64,000 nt of DNA, taken from the NCBI RefSeq assembly GCF_901933205.1, contig NC_044590.1:13543501-13607500 (forward strand). Reading direction: 5' to 3'. Below the pieces are notes generated by a model, which was not told the DNA's origin, made no database searches, and was given only the letters and a program-made list of their open reading frames with translations. A program made the translations under genes and the position numbers. Origin of the DNA: Camarhynchus parvulus. Lineage: Eukaryota; Chordata; Aves; Passeriformes; Thraupidae. This document shows positions 1 to 10,901 of the stretch, piece after piece. Positions within the stretch are counted from its first letter, which is position 1. Every line of letters begins with the position of its first letter.

Positions 1-2571
1 CTCAGGGCAGCAGGGGCCCCCGTGGCTGCTGACCCAGCCGTGGCAGGAAGGGCACGGGGCCTTCCACAGAAGCTGGCACGGCCTCCTCGGGACACGTCCC
101 GCGTGGTGGCCACGCTAAGCGCGGCCGTGTGACAGAGACAAGGAACGTGTGAGCCAGGGCACAAATGCTGCTCTGAGCCCTGGCGCCCAGGGAGCACTGA
201 CAGCAGCAGCTGTGGCAGAGTCCCTGCCAAAGCAGAGTCCCCTCGAGCCCTGGCAGCGCTGGTGCCCATCTCCTGGCCCAGAGACCTGTGCCTCGAGAGG
301 GCTTCCCTGCCAGAGGGCAGCCAAAGCCGACGTGCACTGGGGGCTGTGCTCCATCCTACAGGGGCTCTTGGGAGGAGCACCTGGAGCAACCGGTGGCAAC
401 ACTTGGTACGTGTCAGATGATGTTGCTCCTTCCTGGAATGATTTTTCCAAGGAAGGGGTTAGCGGTAGCACAGAAAAGAGCAGCAGCTACAGAATTTCAG
501 AGGACAAAGAGATTCCAGCAAAACGCTGCCATGTCTCCTTGTGCTTTTCTGTCTTTCTTGCACTCTGAAAGAAAAAGAATTGGCCCAGCCTCTGCTATTC
601 AACGCTCCACTTACTGTGTGTCCTCCTGTGGCAGCTCCCGTGCAAACACAACTGGCTGCCTGCTGAGCACGGCAATGGACGGCCACAAACAGGGAGGTCC
701 CTGGTGAACATCAAGGCAGACACCCGGGCAAGTGCGGAGGATAGGGAGGACTCTGGGAGGAGAAGCTGTTCTGTGTCTCTGATGATGCTGCCAGCCCCCT
801 GAAGGAGCGGCCGAGACAGGTGCTGGAAGCAGCCATGTCCTGCTCTTTTCTGCTGTCAGATGCACACGGGGCAGACTCGTTGCCCACAGGTCCACCAGAC
901 TTGATCCGGGAACGATGGAAGGCCATGCATTGGTAGGGAATGGGCTCCAGCAAGAGCAAAGCAGGATCTTCCAGCAGCAAAGCCTGAGCTTGTGAAGCGA
1001 GCCATGTCCTCAGCAGACACCAAAGTGCTTCCCTCCAGCCCTGAATGGTGGCCACAAGTGCCTGCCTTTCTTCAGCGCCTGCTGCTGCTTCCTTTGTTCC
1101 AAGCCAGTCAAGGATTTAGGTTGGAAGCTGGTGCACGTGTTTTTAAGGTACCTGCACGGAGGAGAGGGACGGCAGCTGCAGCGCAGGGCTCGTGCTGCCT
1201 CTCACGATGGCATCAATGTCGCTGCCTTGGGACGCCTGCCAGTGGAAGGCGAGTCTGCCCTCAAGCACAGTCACTGTAGTCAGTCATGGGCACAGGTGGC
1301 AGCTGCCAAGCATTGCTGTGAGGCTGGCAAGCCAAGAGAAAGCCACTGTGGCCGAGTGTGCTGAAGCCTTTTGCTAGATCACACGCAATAGTGCCCACAG
1401 CATGGCCCCTTTGGAATGGCGGCTGGTGCAGACGCCTCCTGGAGCAGGTGCCGGCGTTCGGGGTGCTGCTGTTCCTGTGCTGCTCTGGTGCTGTTTTTAT
1501 GGCGCCCAGAGCCGCTTTGGCAGCAGCGACTGAGCAGCCCTGCTCGAGGAGACATCACCGCCCTGGCCACGGAGGCAGAAGCTCTGCGGGCCCAGGGCTC
1601 TGTGTCAGGAGAGCCTCATCCTCAGCGCCACGGCCTGGGCAGGCGCGGGGGCCCGGGCTGGCCGCCAGCCCTGCTCTGCCCACTGGCCTGGCAGCACCCA
1701 GTGACCGTGCCCCGGCAGGGCCCCCTTGGCCTCCTTGTCCCCAGCCAGCCCAGTCTGGGCACCTCGGGGGGGTGCCCACCCTCCTGCTGAGGCCCAGCCT
1801 CCAGGGCTTCTGCCCCAGGCGTGGGAGCCTCTCTGGGGAAGCGCCGGAGCAGCCGGCTGTCAGGGACAAGGCTGACAGCCAATTCCTCAGGGCTTCCCAG
1901 CAGCCCGGCCCCTCAGGGGCCTCCTGTCCCCCCGGAGCCTCCTGAAACCCACTCCCTCCCACACGGACCTCGTGCCTTCCCAGCGCCTTGTCCCGTCAGG
2001 GCCTCCGCAGCACCTCATCCCCTCACGGCCTCCCACCGCCCCGTCGTCCCCTCAGGGTCTCCCCCAGCCCGGCCAACCTGCCCGGCAGCGGCGCCGCCCC
2101 GAGGGAGCTCCAGAGGAGCCGGATCGAGAGGCACCTCAGGCGCCTCAGCAATGCAGGCAGCAACACACGGGCAGGAGGACACAGATGGCCCTTCCTGGCA
2201 GGGCAGGAGGCCTTGTGGCCGTCTCCAGGCACCAGTCCGGCAGGGATCCCTGCAGCTCCGGCCGCTGCCCAGCCGCTCTGTCGCCAGCACAAAGGCTTCA
2301 GCAGAACCACCAAAGGCCAAGGGGCTTCTGGCCATTTTCCCTTCCCCACTGCACACCTGGGCAGCTTGCATGGCACAAGGACCCGTTTTCCCATCTTGCC
2401 CCGTGCCCTGCGGACGCTGGGCACCAAAGAGAGCTCCTGGGAGTCTGGGTATTGGAACACATTCTATATTTATATCCTAAAGAACAACTACAAAGAAGGA
2501 ATAAAACAATCTTAAAGAAAAGAAAAATCCCCCCGGCTCAGAAGGCCCCAGCAGACAGAGAGCCTCTCCAA
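1..2571. other. Intergenic part of the tandem unit, downstream of MROH copy 1
   Basis: No exon with family similarity or paired splice sites was found here. Several open frames exist on both strands but are low-complexity GC-rich readings (proline, alanine and glycine rich) and are mirrored at the same offsets in unit 2. The stretch just past the gene's stop codon, on the minus strand, is T-rich (2,490-2,530) with TATAAA-like but no canonical AATAAA in that direction, so the gene's poly(A) site is not obvious. The equivalent stretch in unit 2 is 8,328-10,901. Confidence 0.6.
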
Positions 2572-5500
2572 TCAGCTCTCCTCAGAGCTCCAGCAGCACA
2601 GCCAGCTGTGGCCCCAGAGACAAGGCCGGTTCCTGCGGGCCCTGCGAAGTTGATCTTGCAGCTTCTGCAAGATGGAGCCCGGAGCTCTCTCCAGAGCCCG
2701 GAGGACAAAGGCTGTTTCGAGAGCCAGGCTTCTGGTGGCAGGGCTGATGTCCTCTGCCTTGTCTTCAAGGGCTGCGAGAGAGAGGAACAGAGCCACGGTC
2801 AGATCCCGGATCTTTTGGGACCCGAGGAGACCCCCTGAGCCAGGCCCATGCCGGCCGGCTCTGGCCATGGCCAGGAGGGAGCAGGGAGCAAGGGGATCGT
2901 CGCGAAGCTACCGGACACTCTTGCCCCACGTGGGCCTGAAATGGGAGCGTGTGCTCCGGCCACGGCAGGCCTGCTGCGCACAGGGAGCAGAGCCCGGGGC
3001 AGCGGGGCAGGGATTGCAGCTGCCCCCGGCAGCCGGGGCTGGCAGCCCTCTGGCCTGACTCACCCTGACAGATGTGGCGGAGCTGTCGCTTGTGGCCCCT
3101 GAGGTGCCGCCCGGCCATCCCTGAGAAGACAGAGCCTGTCAGGGCGCCAGCGGCACAGCTCCCTGCCAGCCCAGCGGCGCTGCCAGCCCTGTGGCCACAC
3201 GGCCTCCTGGCCCCGGCAGGGTGTTCGGGCCGGGCCCTTGCCGCACGCTGCGGCCCAAGGGCACGGCTGCGAGAGGCGGCAGCAGCAGCGCCGGGGCCAG
3301 GGCGGGGCTCCCGCGGCGCCGGAGCACGGACGGCGGTGCCGGGGCAGCAGCCGGGGCCGGGGCCGAGGTGCGGCGGGGCGGGGAGGGGAAGGGCAGCCCA
3401 GGCTGGTGGCTCACCGATGAACCTGATGGCCGCCTGTCGCAGGGACTCCTGTGGGCTCTCCAGGTACTGCAGGGCGTGGCGCCGCGTGCTCGGCCGCTCG
3501 GCTCCTGTCCTCTGCCAGCTGGAGAGAGCGGCAGGAGGGTGCACTTGGTGCAGGCTCAGCCCCCGGGCCGGGCGCTCCGTGCGGCCAGCACGGGCCTCCC
3601 CTGCCCGCAGAGCCCTGGCAGGCGGCCAGCAGCCGCCGGCGCCGGGCTCTGACGGGGGCAGCGGGGCGGCTGCTGCCCGGGGAGCCGCGGTGCCGCCCCG
3701 CAGCCCAGCTGGGCCGGGGCTCCATGGGCACCCGGCTCGGGGCCACAGGAGCCTGGAGCAGAGCCCGCGCGGCCCAGCCAAGGCAGCGGCGTGTGGGGCG
3801 CAGGCTGGCGGCCCTGGCCGCAGCACTGGGCAGGGGCGCTGCTGCCAGCCGCACTCCGCGAGCAGCAGCGGCCAGGGGGCTTCTGCAGCCTGAGGCTGGG
3901 GCTTGCAGGCCGTCCTTACCAGGGCCTCGCCGAATCTCCAGGTCTGATCCAGGCGCAGCATGTGCTGGAGATCCTTCCTGTGCAGGAATGTGGCTGAACA
4001 ATGCAGCGTTTCCGGGAGGCCTGGAGAGCAGCAGAGACGCCGAGATGGCACCACAGCCCAGGGCACAGGACCCGCACAGGTCCCTGTAGCAAGGCCAGGA
4101 GGAGGCTGCGGGCCACGAGGCGCCAGAGCAGGAGGCAGCCGAGCCCCCTGGCAGGGGGCCAGCGGCAGCCGCTGAGTGCTCACCTCTGCCACGCGCTGGT
4201 TCTCGTCATGGCAGTGGAAGGAGAGTGGGAGCAGGCTCTGGCGCACGTGTGACTTCAGGGCCTTTTTGTCCCCTTCCGGTAAAAAATACAGCATCTCTCG
4301 GAAGATGAACATGGAGCACAACTGCACCTGGCTGTCATCCTGTATGAAAGGAAGGGAGACCTTGGCATCGGCTGCTTCACGCCCGCCTGGGCACAGGCCT
4401 GAAAATGCACAGGGCACAAAGCTTGCGGGCAGCAGCCGGTGGCCGTGGCTGGAGGCGCAGAGCCTTACCTTGTCAAAGAGCGGCAGGAGCGCCTCAGCCA
4501 GCTGCAGGGCGAGGGGGCTGGCTATGGGGGCACCATTGCACAGGAACAGACCGCTGAGGAGAACCACGGTCATCCTAAGCATGTCGCTGTCATTTTCCTG
4601 CAGGAGCTCCACCAGCCTTTCGTGCAGGCTCCACATTCTTCCGGCCTGCGTGGAACAGGAGTGTGTGAAACGCCATCCTGCTGCCACAGGGCCCAGAGGC
4701 CAAAGGGCTGTGCCAAAGCACTCGGGCAGCTGGAGCGGGAGGCAGGAGAGCTGGGAGCAGCTGCCCCAGCGCCCGAAGGCCAGGCAAGGCCAAGCCACTG
4801 CCTTCCCCAGCCCCACGCTGGCAGCGTGGCTTCAGCCGCTGCCCTCTTCTCACCGAGACGCTGGTGCCGAGCACCAGGAGGCCTCGGAGGGCCAAGCGAC
4901 GCATCTCCCTGCACTCGCTCTGCAGGTTCTTGGACATGACGTCCAGGACGCTGTCACGGCATTCACTCAAGTCCAGGCAGTCCAGGATCTGAAAGGCACA
5001 AGGCCGGTGACGGGGGAGCCGCACAGGGCCGGGCCCAGGCAGCAGCACAGGGCGCGGGCACCGTCCCGGGACGCTGCGGCCACGAGAGCGCAGAGAGCCG
5101 GGAGGCAGCTCAGCCAGGCAGCGCTGGCCTTCAGGCTCACCTCCACAAGGAACGCCATGGCGGCCAAATCCCGGCATGGCGTGTCTTTGCTGAGCAGCCC
5201 CAGCAGGTGGAATGCAATCGCGGAGCACGAGGCTTCGGATGCGTGGTGCATTTCTCTGACAGGAGGAAATAGGAAGCAAAACCCTGAGGCAGCAGGGGTA
5301 AACCTCTCCCAGGACTGACTGACAGAGGTCCGGCCTTTCTCCAGCACCCTGCAAGGGGGAGCCGGGCCCTCTGGGAGGTGGCTGCTCTTGGGCACGCTCC
5401 TCTCCCAGGCCTTTGCAGTCTCCTTGGCCGTCCCTTGGTGACAAGGCCTTGTGGCCACGACCACGGGGACCGTGTGGGGCACCGGGCACAGGGCACAAAT

Positions 5501-7705
5501 GCCGGAGGCAGTTGGGGAGCAGGGGGTCTCACCTGGCCAGCACGCCCACAGCACAGTGGTGGGTGTCAGCAGAGAGCAGCGTGTCCCAGCCACGCTTGTC
5601 TTCCATTGCCGCCACCACATGCTCGTAGTGCAGTCGGCAGAGCAGGGCCTTCAGGGTCTGCTCTGCAAAGCTGTGTGCAGAGCAAAGGCCAGGTCACGCT
5701 GGGAGCACTGGCACCTGCCCTGGGCACGTGGCAGGGACAGGAGGACTGGCATGGAGCACCTGTTGGGGTCGGTGGCAAGGCCGTGTTGCTGCTGGCATCC
5801 CTTCCAGAAGGTATCGGCCGCCTCTGGCATATCCAAGGTGCTGAAGAGCACTTGGAAGAGCAGATGCACAAAGAGGCGGGGGAAATGCACGGTCACCACA
5901 TGTGGGACACAGGGCATCTGGAGGATCTTCCACATCACCACAGTTGCCTGCAAAGGACAGAGCAGCCCAAGCTCAGTGCCGAGGCGTCAGTGTGGCTGAG
6001 CCCGAGCGTGGGAAGGAGAGGCCGGCGGAGACGCCCGGGGGAGCACCGGGCCTGGTGGCTCTGAAGCTGCCCCTAGGCCAGGTTTCCGCCCAGTGCCTGA
6101 GGCAGGGAGACACTGTGGGGGAGGGAGGATGGAGAGCTGATGGAGAGGTGAGCTTGGGGTGAGCAAAGGCCAGTTGCAGAAACTCACAGGCAGGGCAAGG
6201 ACAGCCGTGTGGTCCCCATCGGAGGTGCACGTGCTGTGCTCTGGCCAGTTGGCCAGCACGTCAAGGAGTATGAGCATGGCTGGCTCTGCAGTCCTGCACG
6301 AGCACATGATGGTCTTCCACATGGTGGTAGCAGCTCTGTGGGGTCAAAGCTCTGTCTCAGGGGAGTCTGGGACACAGCACTGTGGCCTGGGCCGCAGCGG
6401 GGAGCTGAGCTGGCTGGCAGCCCTGCCTCTGCCCCCTGTCGCTCAGCACGCAGGCAGCCCAGCCCTGTGGGGACTGGCCCCCGAGGAGCAGGGAGGGAGC
6501 ATGGCGGCACGCTGGGGGCTGACGTGCCAGGGCGGGCAAAGGCAGGAGCCAGAGGGCCCTGGAATTCTCTGTGTGTCAGACACCTGGGGCAGGCTGTACA
6601 GGGCGATGGGCTGCTGAGCCCTGAGCCTTGTGTGCACGTGGGCCCCGTACCTGTCACACGATGGGGCCACACGCAGGAGAGCCATCACCACATCAGCGGG
6701 CTGTGCCTCTGTCAGATCCAGCAGGGGCCTGTACAGGTTGTACTCGGGATACTCGTTGGCCGCGAGCCACTGGTGGATGTACCTGACCATGGCGGGCACC
6801 TGGAGAAGGCAGGGGAGACTTGGAAAGCTGCCAGAGGGAGTAATGTGCCCAGCTGCCCCAGAAAAGTACTTCCCTTGCCACCACAGTGCCACGGCCTCAA
6901 GGCTTCCAGTGAGCAGCAGGCGTGGCTTGGGAGGCCAAGGAATTGCTGGGAGGGTGGAAGCCAGGCCACAGGCTGCTTACTTGCTTTGGACTGGAAGGAC
7001 CCTCCTCCACAAGCATATCCAGCAGGGCAGCACTGGTCTTGGTTTTGAAGATGGGAGGGTACGCTCTGAGCACGGTGCCCATGCCGCTGGTCTCTTCCTC
7101 CCGAATCCTCTTCATGAATTTGCCAACCATCTGTAGCAGAAGGGCAAGAAGCCAGGGATGTTGCATGGAGTGCTGCGAGCACGGTGCTGGGCTGAGCAGC
7201 GACAACAGGCCCAGGCCGGCTGGGGATGGCTGCAGGTACCTGCGCTGTTCTGCGGAAGAGGCCACGGGTGCGTTGCTGCTCTTGTGTGCGCTGCACGGCT
7301 GCACCTGGCAAAGAGCGAGCGCAGCCCGAGCTGAGGGGCTGCGGGAGAGGCCGGAGAACACAAGGCCGGCCCTGCGTTGCCCAGGCGGGGACAGCCCCGC
7401 CACGCCCCAGGGCCTGGAGCACGGCTGTGGGGTGTCTGCCCCGGCCCCTGCTCTGTCCTGTCCATGGGCATGTCCCCCGGGGATGGGATGGGATGGGATG
7501 GGATGGGATGGGATGGGGCCAAGCTGGCTTCAGGCACCAGCCCTGTGGCCCGGCTCTGCCACTCACCCTTCTGCAGTGGCTGGAACTGCTGCACCTCTTC
7601 AGGCTGCTGTGCTGGAGCAGTTCCAGGGCCTTCTTTCTCCTCCTTCGCCCAGGCCAGCTCGGGCACGCTCACAGGTCTGTGCTCTACGTCACTGCCTGGA
7701 TTCAT
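2572..7705 (-). CDS. MROH-like (maestro heat-like repeat) protein gene, copy 1, 15 exons
   Basis: Member of the maestro heat-like repeat family, whose proteins are stacks of HEAT-type helix pairs; the molecular role of these avian paralogues is not known to me. Minus-strand exons: 7567-7705 (ATG at 7703-7705), 7240-7304, 6981-7130, 6651-6799, 6188-6335, 5760-5947, 5533-5670, 5141-5255, 4854-4988, 4469-4645, 4184-4339, 3920-4020, 3415-3518, 3064-3120, 2572-2771 (TGA at 2572-2574). Every border has AG before and GT after, and phases match. The total is 2,022 nt, 673 aa. Recognisable blocks include TMWKTIM in exon 5, GWDTLL in exon 7, RDLAAMAFLVE in exon 8 and ALQYLESPQ in exon 13. Exon 12 lacks one base and exon 13 has one extra relative to copy 2. 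The two cancel and leave about 50 residues in a shifted but open frame. Whether it is functional is uncertain. Confidence 0.85.
7480..7518. repeat. (GGGAT)n microsatellite in MROH intron 1, copy 1
   Basis: About seven uninterrupted GGGAT pentamers lie between exons 1 and 2. The matching intron of copy 2 carries roughly twice as many. Runs of three to four G on the plus strand make G-quadruplex formation possible. Confidence 0.95.
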
Positions 7706-8045
7706 GGCTACTTGCAGGAGAAGATGGCTGGGAAAAGGTCGGAGTCAGCAAGTGCTGCAGTTGTGCCTTGAAGGCACCTGCAAGAGTGAAGTCTCGGCAA
7801 GGCTACAGGACAGCAAGTCCTGCACTCTGGTCTCGAGGGCTCCAGCCACAAGGACAGGAGACTCCTCGTCAAGGACCGTGCTCAGCGACTGCCACGGTCT
7901 GCCCTGAAGGGCACCTGCAGAAGAGAAGCCTCGGCAAGGCCAGAGGTCACCAATTCCTGTGGTCTGGCCACGAGGTCACCTGCAGGAGTAACGCCTCGGG
8001 AAAGCTCCGGGTCAGCAAGGAACGAGGGCACTGCGCTCTGTCCCG
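7706..8045. repeat. Degenerate minisatellite upstream of MROH copy 1 start codon
   Basis: Five imperfect repeats of about 65-72 bp start near 7706, 7774, 7847, 7911 and 7977. Each begins with a variant of CACCTGCAAGAG followed by AAG-rich sequence and CTCGGCAAGG. On the minus strand each reads as a pyrimidine tract followed by CAGGTG, which resembles a splice acceptor. The last repeat runs into the first coding exon just before its ATG. The same array is present in unit 2 at 16,041-16,375. Confidence 0.7.
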
Positions 8046-10901
8046 TCCTGTCCCGTCGCGTGCACCGAGCACTGTGGCGCGGGCCACGTCGCTGCCAACG
8101 CCTATGTCACTGCATGTCACAGAGGTCCCATTCCATGGCACGGTGACTTGGCGGCACCATGTCACAAAGGGCCCTTGCACACCCTGCCACCGGCCCTTGG
8201 GCCTGCCCCCAGCCCCCCCAAAGTGGCCCAGGTTGGAAGGAATGCCTTGCCCCAAGTGTCTCAGACAGCCCGACAGGATCTTTAGGAACGGCTCAAGCCA
8301 TAAGCAAAGGCTGCCCTGCTCGGCAGGCTCAGGGCAGCAGGGGCCCCCGTGGCTGCTGACCCAGCCGTGGCAGGAAGGGCACGGGGCCTTCCACAGAAGC
8401 TGGCACGGCCTCCTCGGGACACGTCCCGCGTGGTGGCCACGCTTAAGCGGCGGCCGTGTGACAGAGACAAGGAACGTGTGAGCCAGGGCACAAATGCTGC
8501 TCTGAGCCCTGGCGCCCAGGGAGCACTGACAGCAGCAGCTGTGGCAGAGTCCCTGCCAAAGCAGAGTCCCCTCGAGCCCTGGCAGCGCTGGTGCCCATCT
8601 CCTGGCCCAGAGACCTGTGCCTCGAGAGGGCTTCCCTGCCAGAGGGCAGCCAAAGCCGACGTGCACTGGGGGCTGTGCTCCATCCTACAGGGGCTCTTGG
8701 GAGGAGCACCTGGAGCAACCGGTGGCAACACTTGGTACGTGTCAGATGATGTTGCTCCTTCCTGGAATGATTTTTCCAAGGAAGGGGTTAGCGGTAGCAC
8801 AGAAAAGAGCAGCAGCTACAGAATTTCACAGGACAAAGAGACTCCAGCAAAACACTGCCATGTTTCCTTGTGCTTTTCTGTCTTTCTTGCACTCTGAAAG
8901 AAAAAGAATTGGCCCAGCCTCTGCTATTCAACGCTCCACTTACTGGGTGTCCTCCTGTGGCAGCTCCCGTGCAAACACAACTGGCTGCCTGCTGAGCACG
9001 GCAATGGACGGCCACAAACAGGGAGGTCCCTGGTGAACATCAAGGCAGACACCCGGGCAAGTGCGGAGGATAGGGAGGACTCTGGGAGGAGAAGCTGTTC
9101 TGTGTCTCTGATGATGCTGCCAGCCCCCTGAAGGAGCGGCCAAGACAGGTGCTGGAAGCAGCCATGTCCTGCTCTTTTCTGCTGTCAGATGCACACGGGG
9201 CAGACTCGTTGCCCACAGGTCCACCAGACTTGATCCGGGAACGACGGAAGCCCACGCATTGGTAGGGAATGGGCTCCAGCAAGAGCAAAGCAGGATCTTC
9301 CAGCAGCAAAGCCTGAGCTTGTGAAGCGAGCCATGTCCTCAGCAGACACCAAAGTGCTTCCCTCCAGCCCTGAATGGTGGCCACAAGTGCCTGCCTTTCT
9401 TCAGCGCCTGCTGCTGCTTCCTTTGTTCCAAGCCAGTCAAGGATTTAGGTTGGAAGCTGGTGCACGTGTTTTTAAGGTACCTGCACGGAGGAGAGGGACG
9501 GCAGCTGCAGCGCAGGGCTCGTGCTGCCTCTCACGATGGCATCAATGTCGCTGCCTTGGGACGCCTGCCAGTGGAAGGCGAGTCTGCCCTCAAGCACAGT
9601 CACTGTAGTCAGTCATGGGCACAGGTGGCAGCTGCCAAGCATTGCTGTGAGGCTGGCAAGCCAAGAGAAAGCCACTGTGGCCGAGTGTGCTGAAGCCTTT
9701 TGCTAGATCACACGCAATAGTGCCCACAGCATGGCCCCTTTGGAATGGCGGCTGGTGCAGACGCCTCCTGGAGCAGGTGCCGGCGTTCGGGGTGCTGCTG
9801 TTCCTGTGCTGCTCTGGTGCTGTTTTTATGGCGCCCAGAGCCGCTTTGGCAGCAGCGACTGAGCAGCCCTGCTCGAGGAGACATCACCGCCCTGGCCACG
9901 GAGGCAGAAGCTCTGCGGGCCCAGGGCTCTGTGTCAGGAGAGCCTCATCCTCAGCGCCACGGCCTGGGCAGGCGCGGGGGCCCGGGCTGGCCGCCAGCCC
10001 TGCTCTGCCCACTGGCCTGGCAGCACCCAGTGACCGTGCCCCGGCAGGGCCCCCTTGGCCTCCTTGTCCCCAGCCAGCCCAGTCTGGGCACCTCGGGGGG
10101 GTGCCCACCCTCCTGCTGAGGCCCAGCCTCCAGGGCTTCTGCCCCAGGCGTGGGAGCCTCTCTGGGGAAGCGCCGGAGCAGCCGGCTGTCAGGGACAAGG
10201 CTGACAGCCAATTCCTCAGGGCTTCCCAGCAGCCCGGCCCCTCAGGGGCCTCCTGTCCCCCGGAGCCTCCTGAAACCCACTCCCTCCCACACGGACCTCG
10301 TGCCTTCCCAGCGCCTTGTCCCGTCAGGGCCTCCGCAGCACCTCATCCCCTCACGGCCTCCCACCGCCCCGTCGTCCCCTCAGGGTCTCCCCCAGCCCGG
10401 CCAACCTGCCCGGCAGCGGCGCCGCCCCGAGGGAGCTCCAGAGGAGCCGGATCGAGAGGCGCCTCAGGCGCCTCAGCAATGCAGGCAGCAACACACGGGC
10501 AGGAGGACACAGATGGCCCTTCCTGGCAGGGCAGGAGGCCTTGTGGCCGTCTCCAGGCACCAGTCCGGCAGGGATCCCTGCAGCTCCGGCCGCTGCCCAG
10601 CCGCTCTGTCGCCAGCACAAAGGCTTCAGCAGAACCACCAAAGGCCAAGGGGCTTCTGGCCATTTTCCCTTCCCCACTGCACACCTGGGCAGCTTGCATG
10701 GCACAAGGACCCCTTTTCCCCTCCTCCCCCATGCCCTGCGGACGTTGGGCACCAAAGAGAGCTCCTGGGAGTCTGGGTATTGGAACACATTCTATATTTA
10801 TATCCTAAAGAAAAACGAAAAAGAAGGAACAAAACAATCTTAAAGAAAAGAAAAATCCCCCCCCGGCTCAGAAGGCCCCAGCAGACAGAGAGCCTCTCCA
10901 A

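Larger units (their letters stand above)
1..8327. repeat. Tandem segmental duplication, unit 1
   Basis: The sequence at position 1 recurs at 8,328 and its first bases recur again at 16,661, giving periods of 8,327 and 8,333 bp. Copies 1 and 2 can be followed base by base with few substitutions and scattered small indels, so they are recent duplicates or strongly homogenised. Each unit holds one complete MROH-like gene on the minus strand. Position 1 falls in intergenic sequence inside a unit, so the array very probably extends beyond the left edge. The unit is GC-rich throughout. A collapsed or falsely expanded assembly is an alternative that read depth would settle. Confidence 0.95.

Noticed and set aside
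1358..2838. Plus-strand frames of 195-288 codons in the tandem unit
   Set aside because: They lie in or run antisense to the MROH transcription unit, are repeated identically in unit 2 and show no recognisable domain.
7441..7520. Interstitial telomere repeat
   Set aside because: The unit is GGGAT, not TTAGGG, so it is a simple pentamer repeat.
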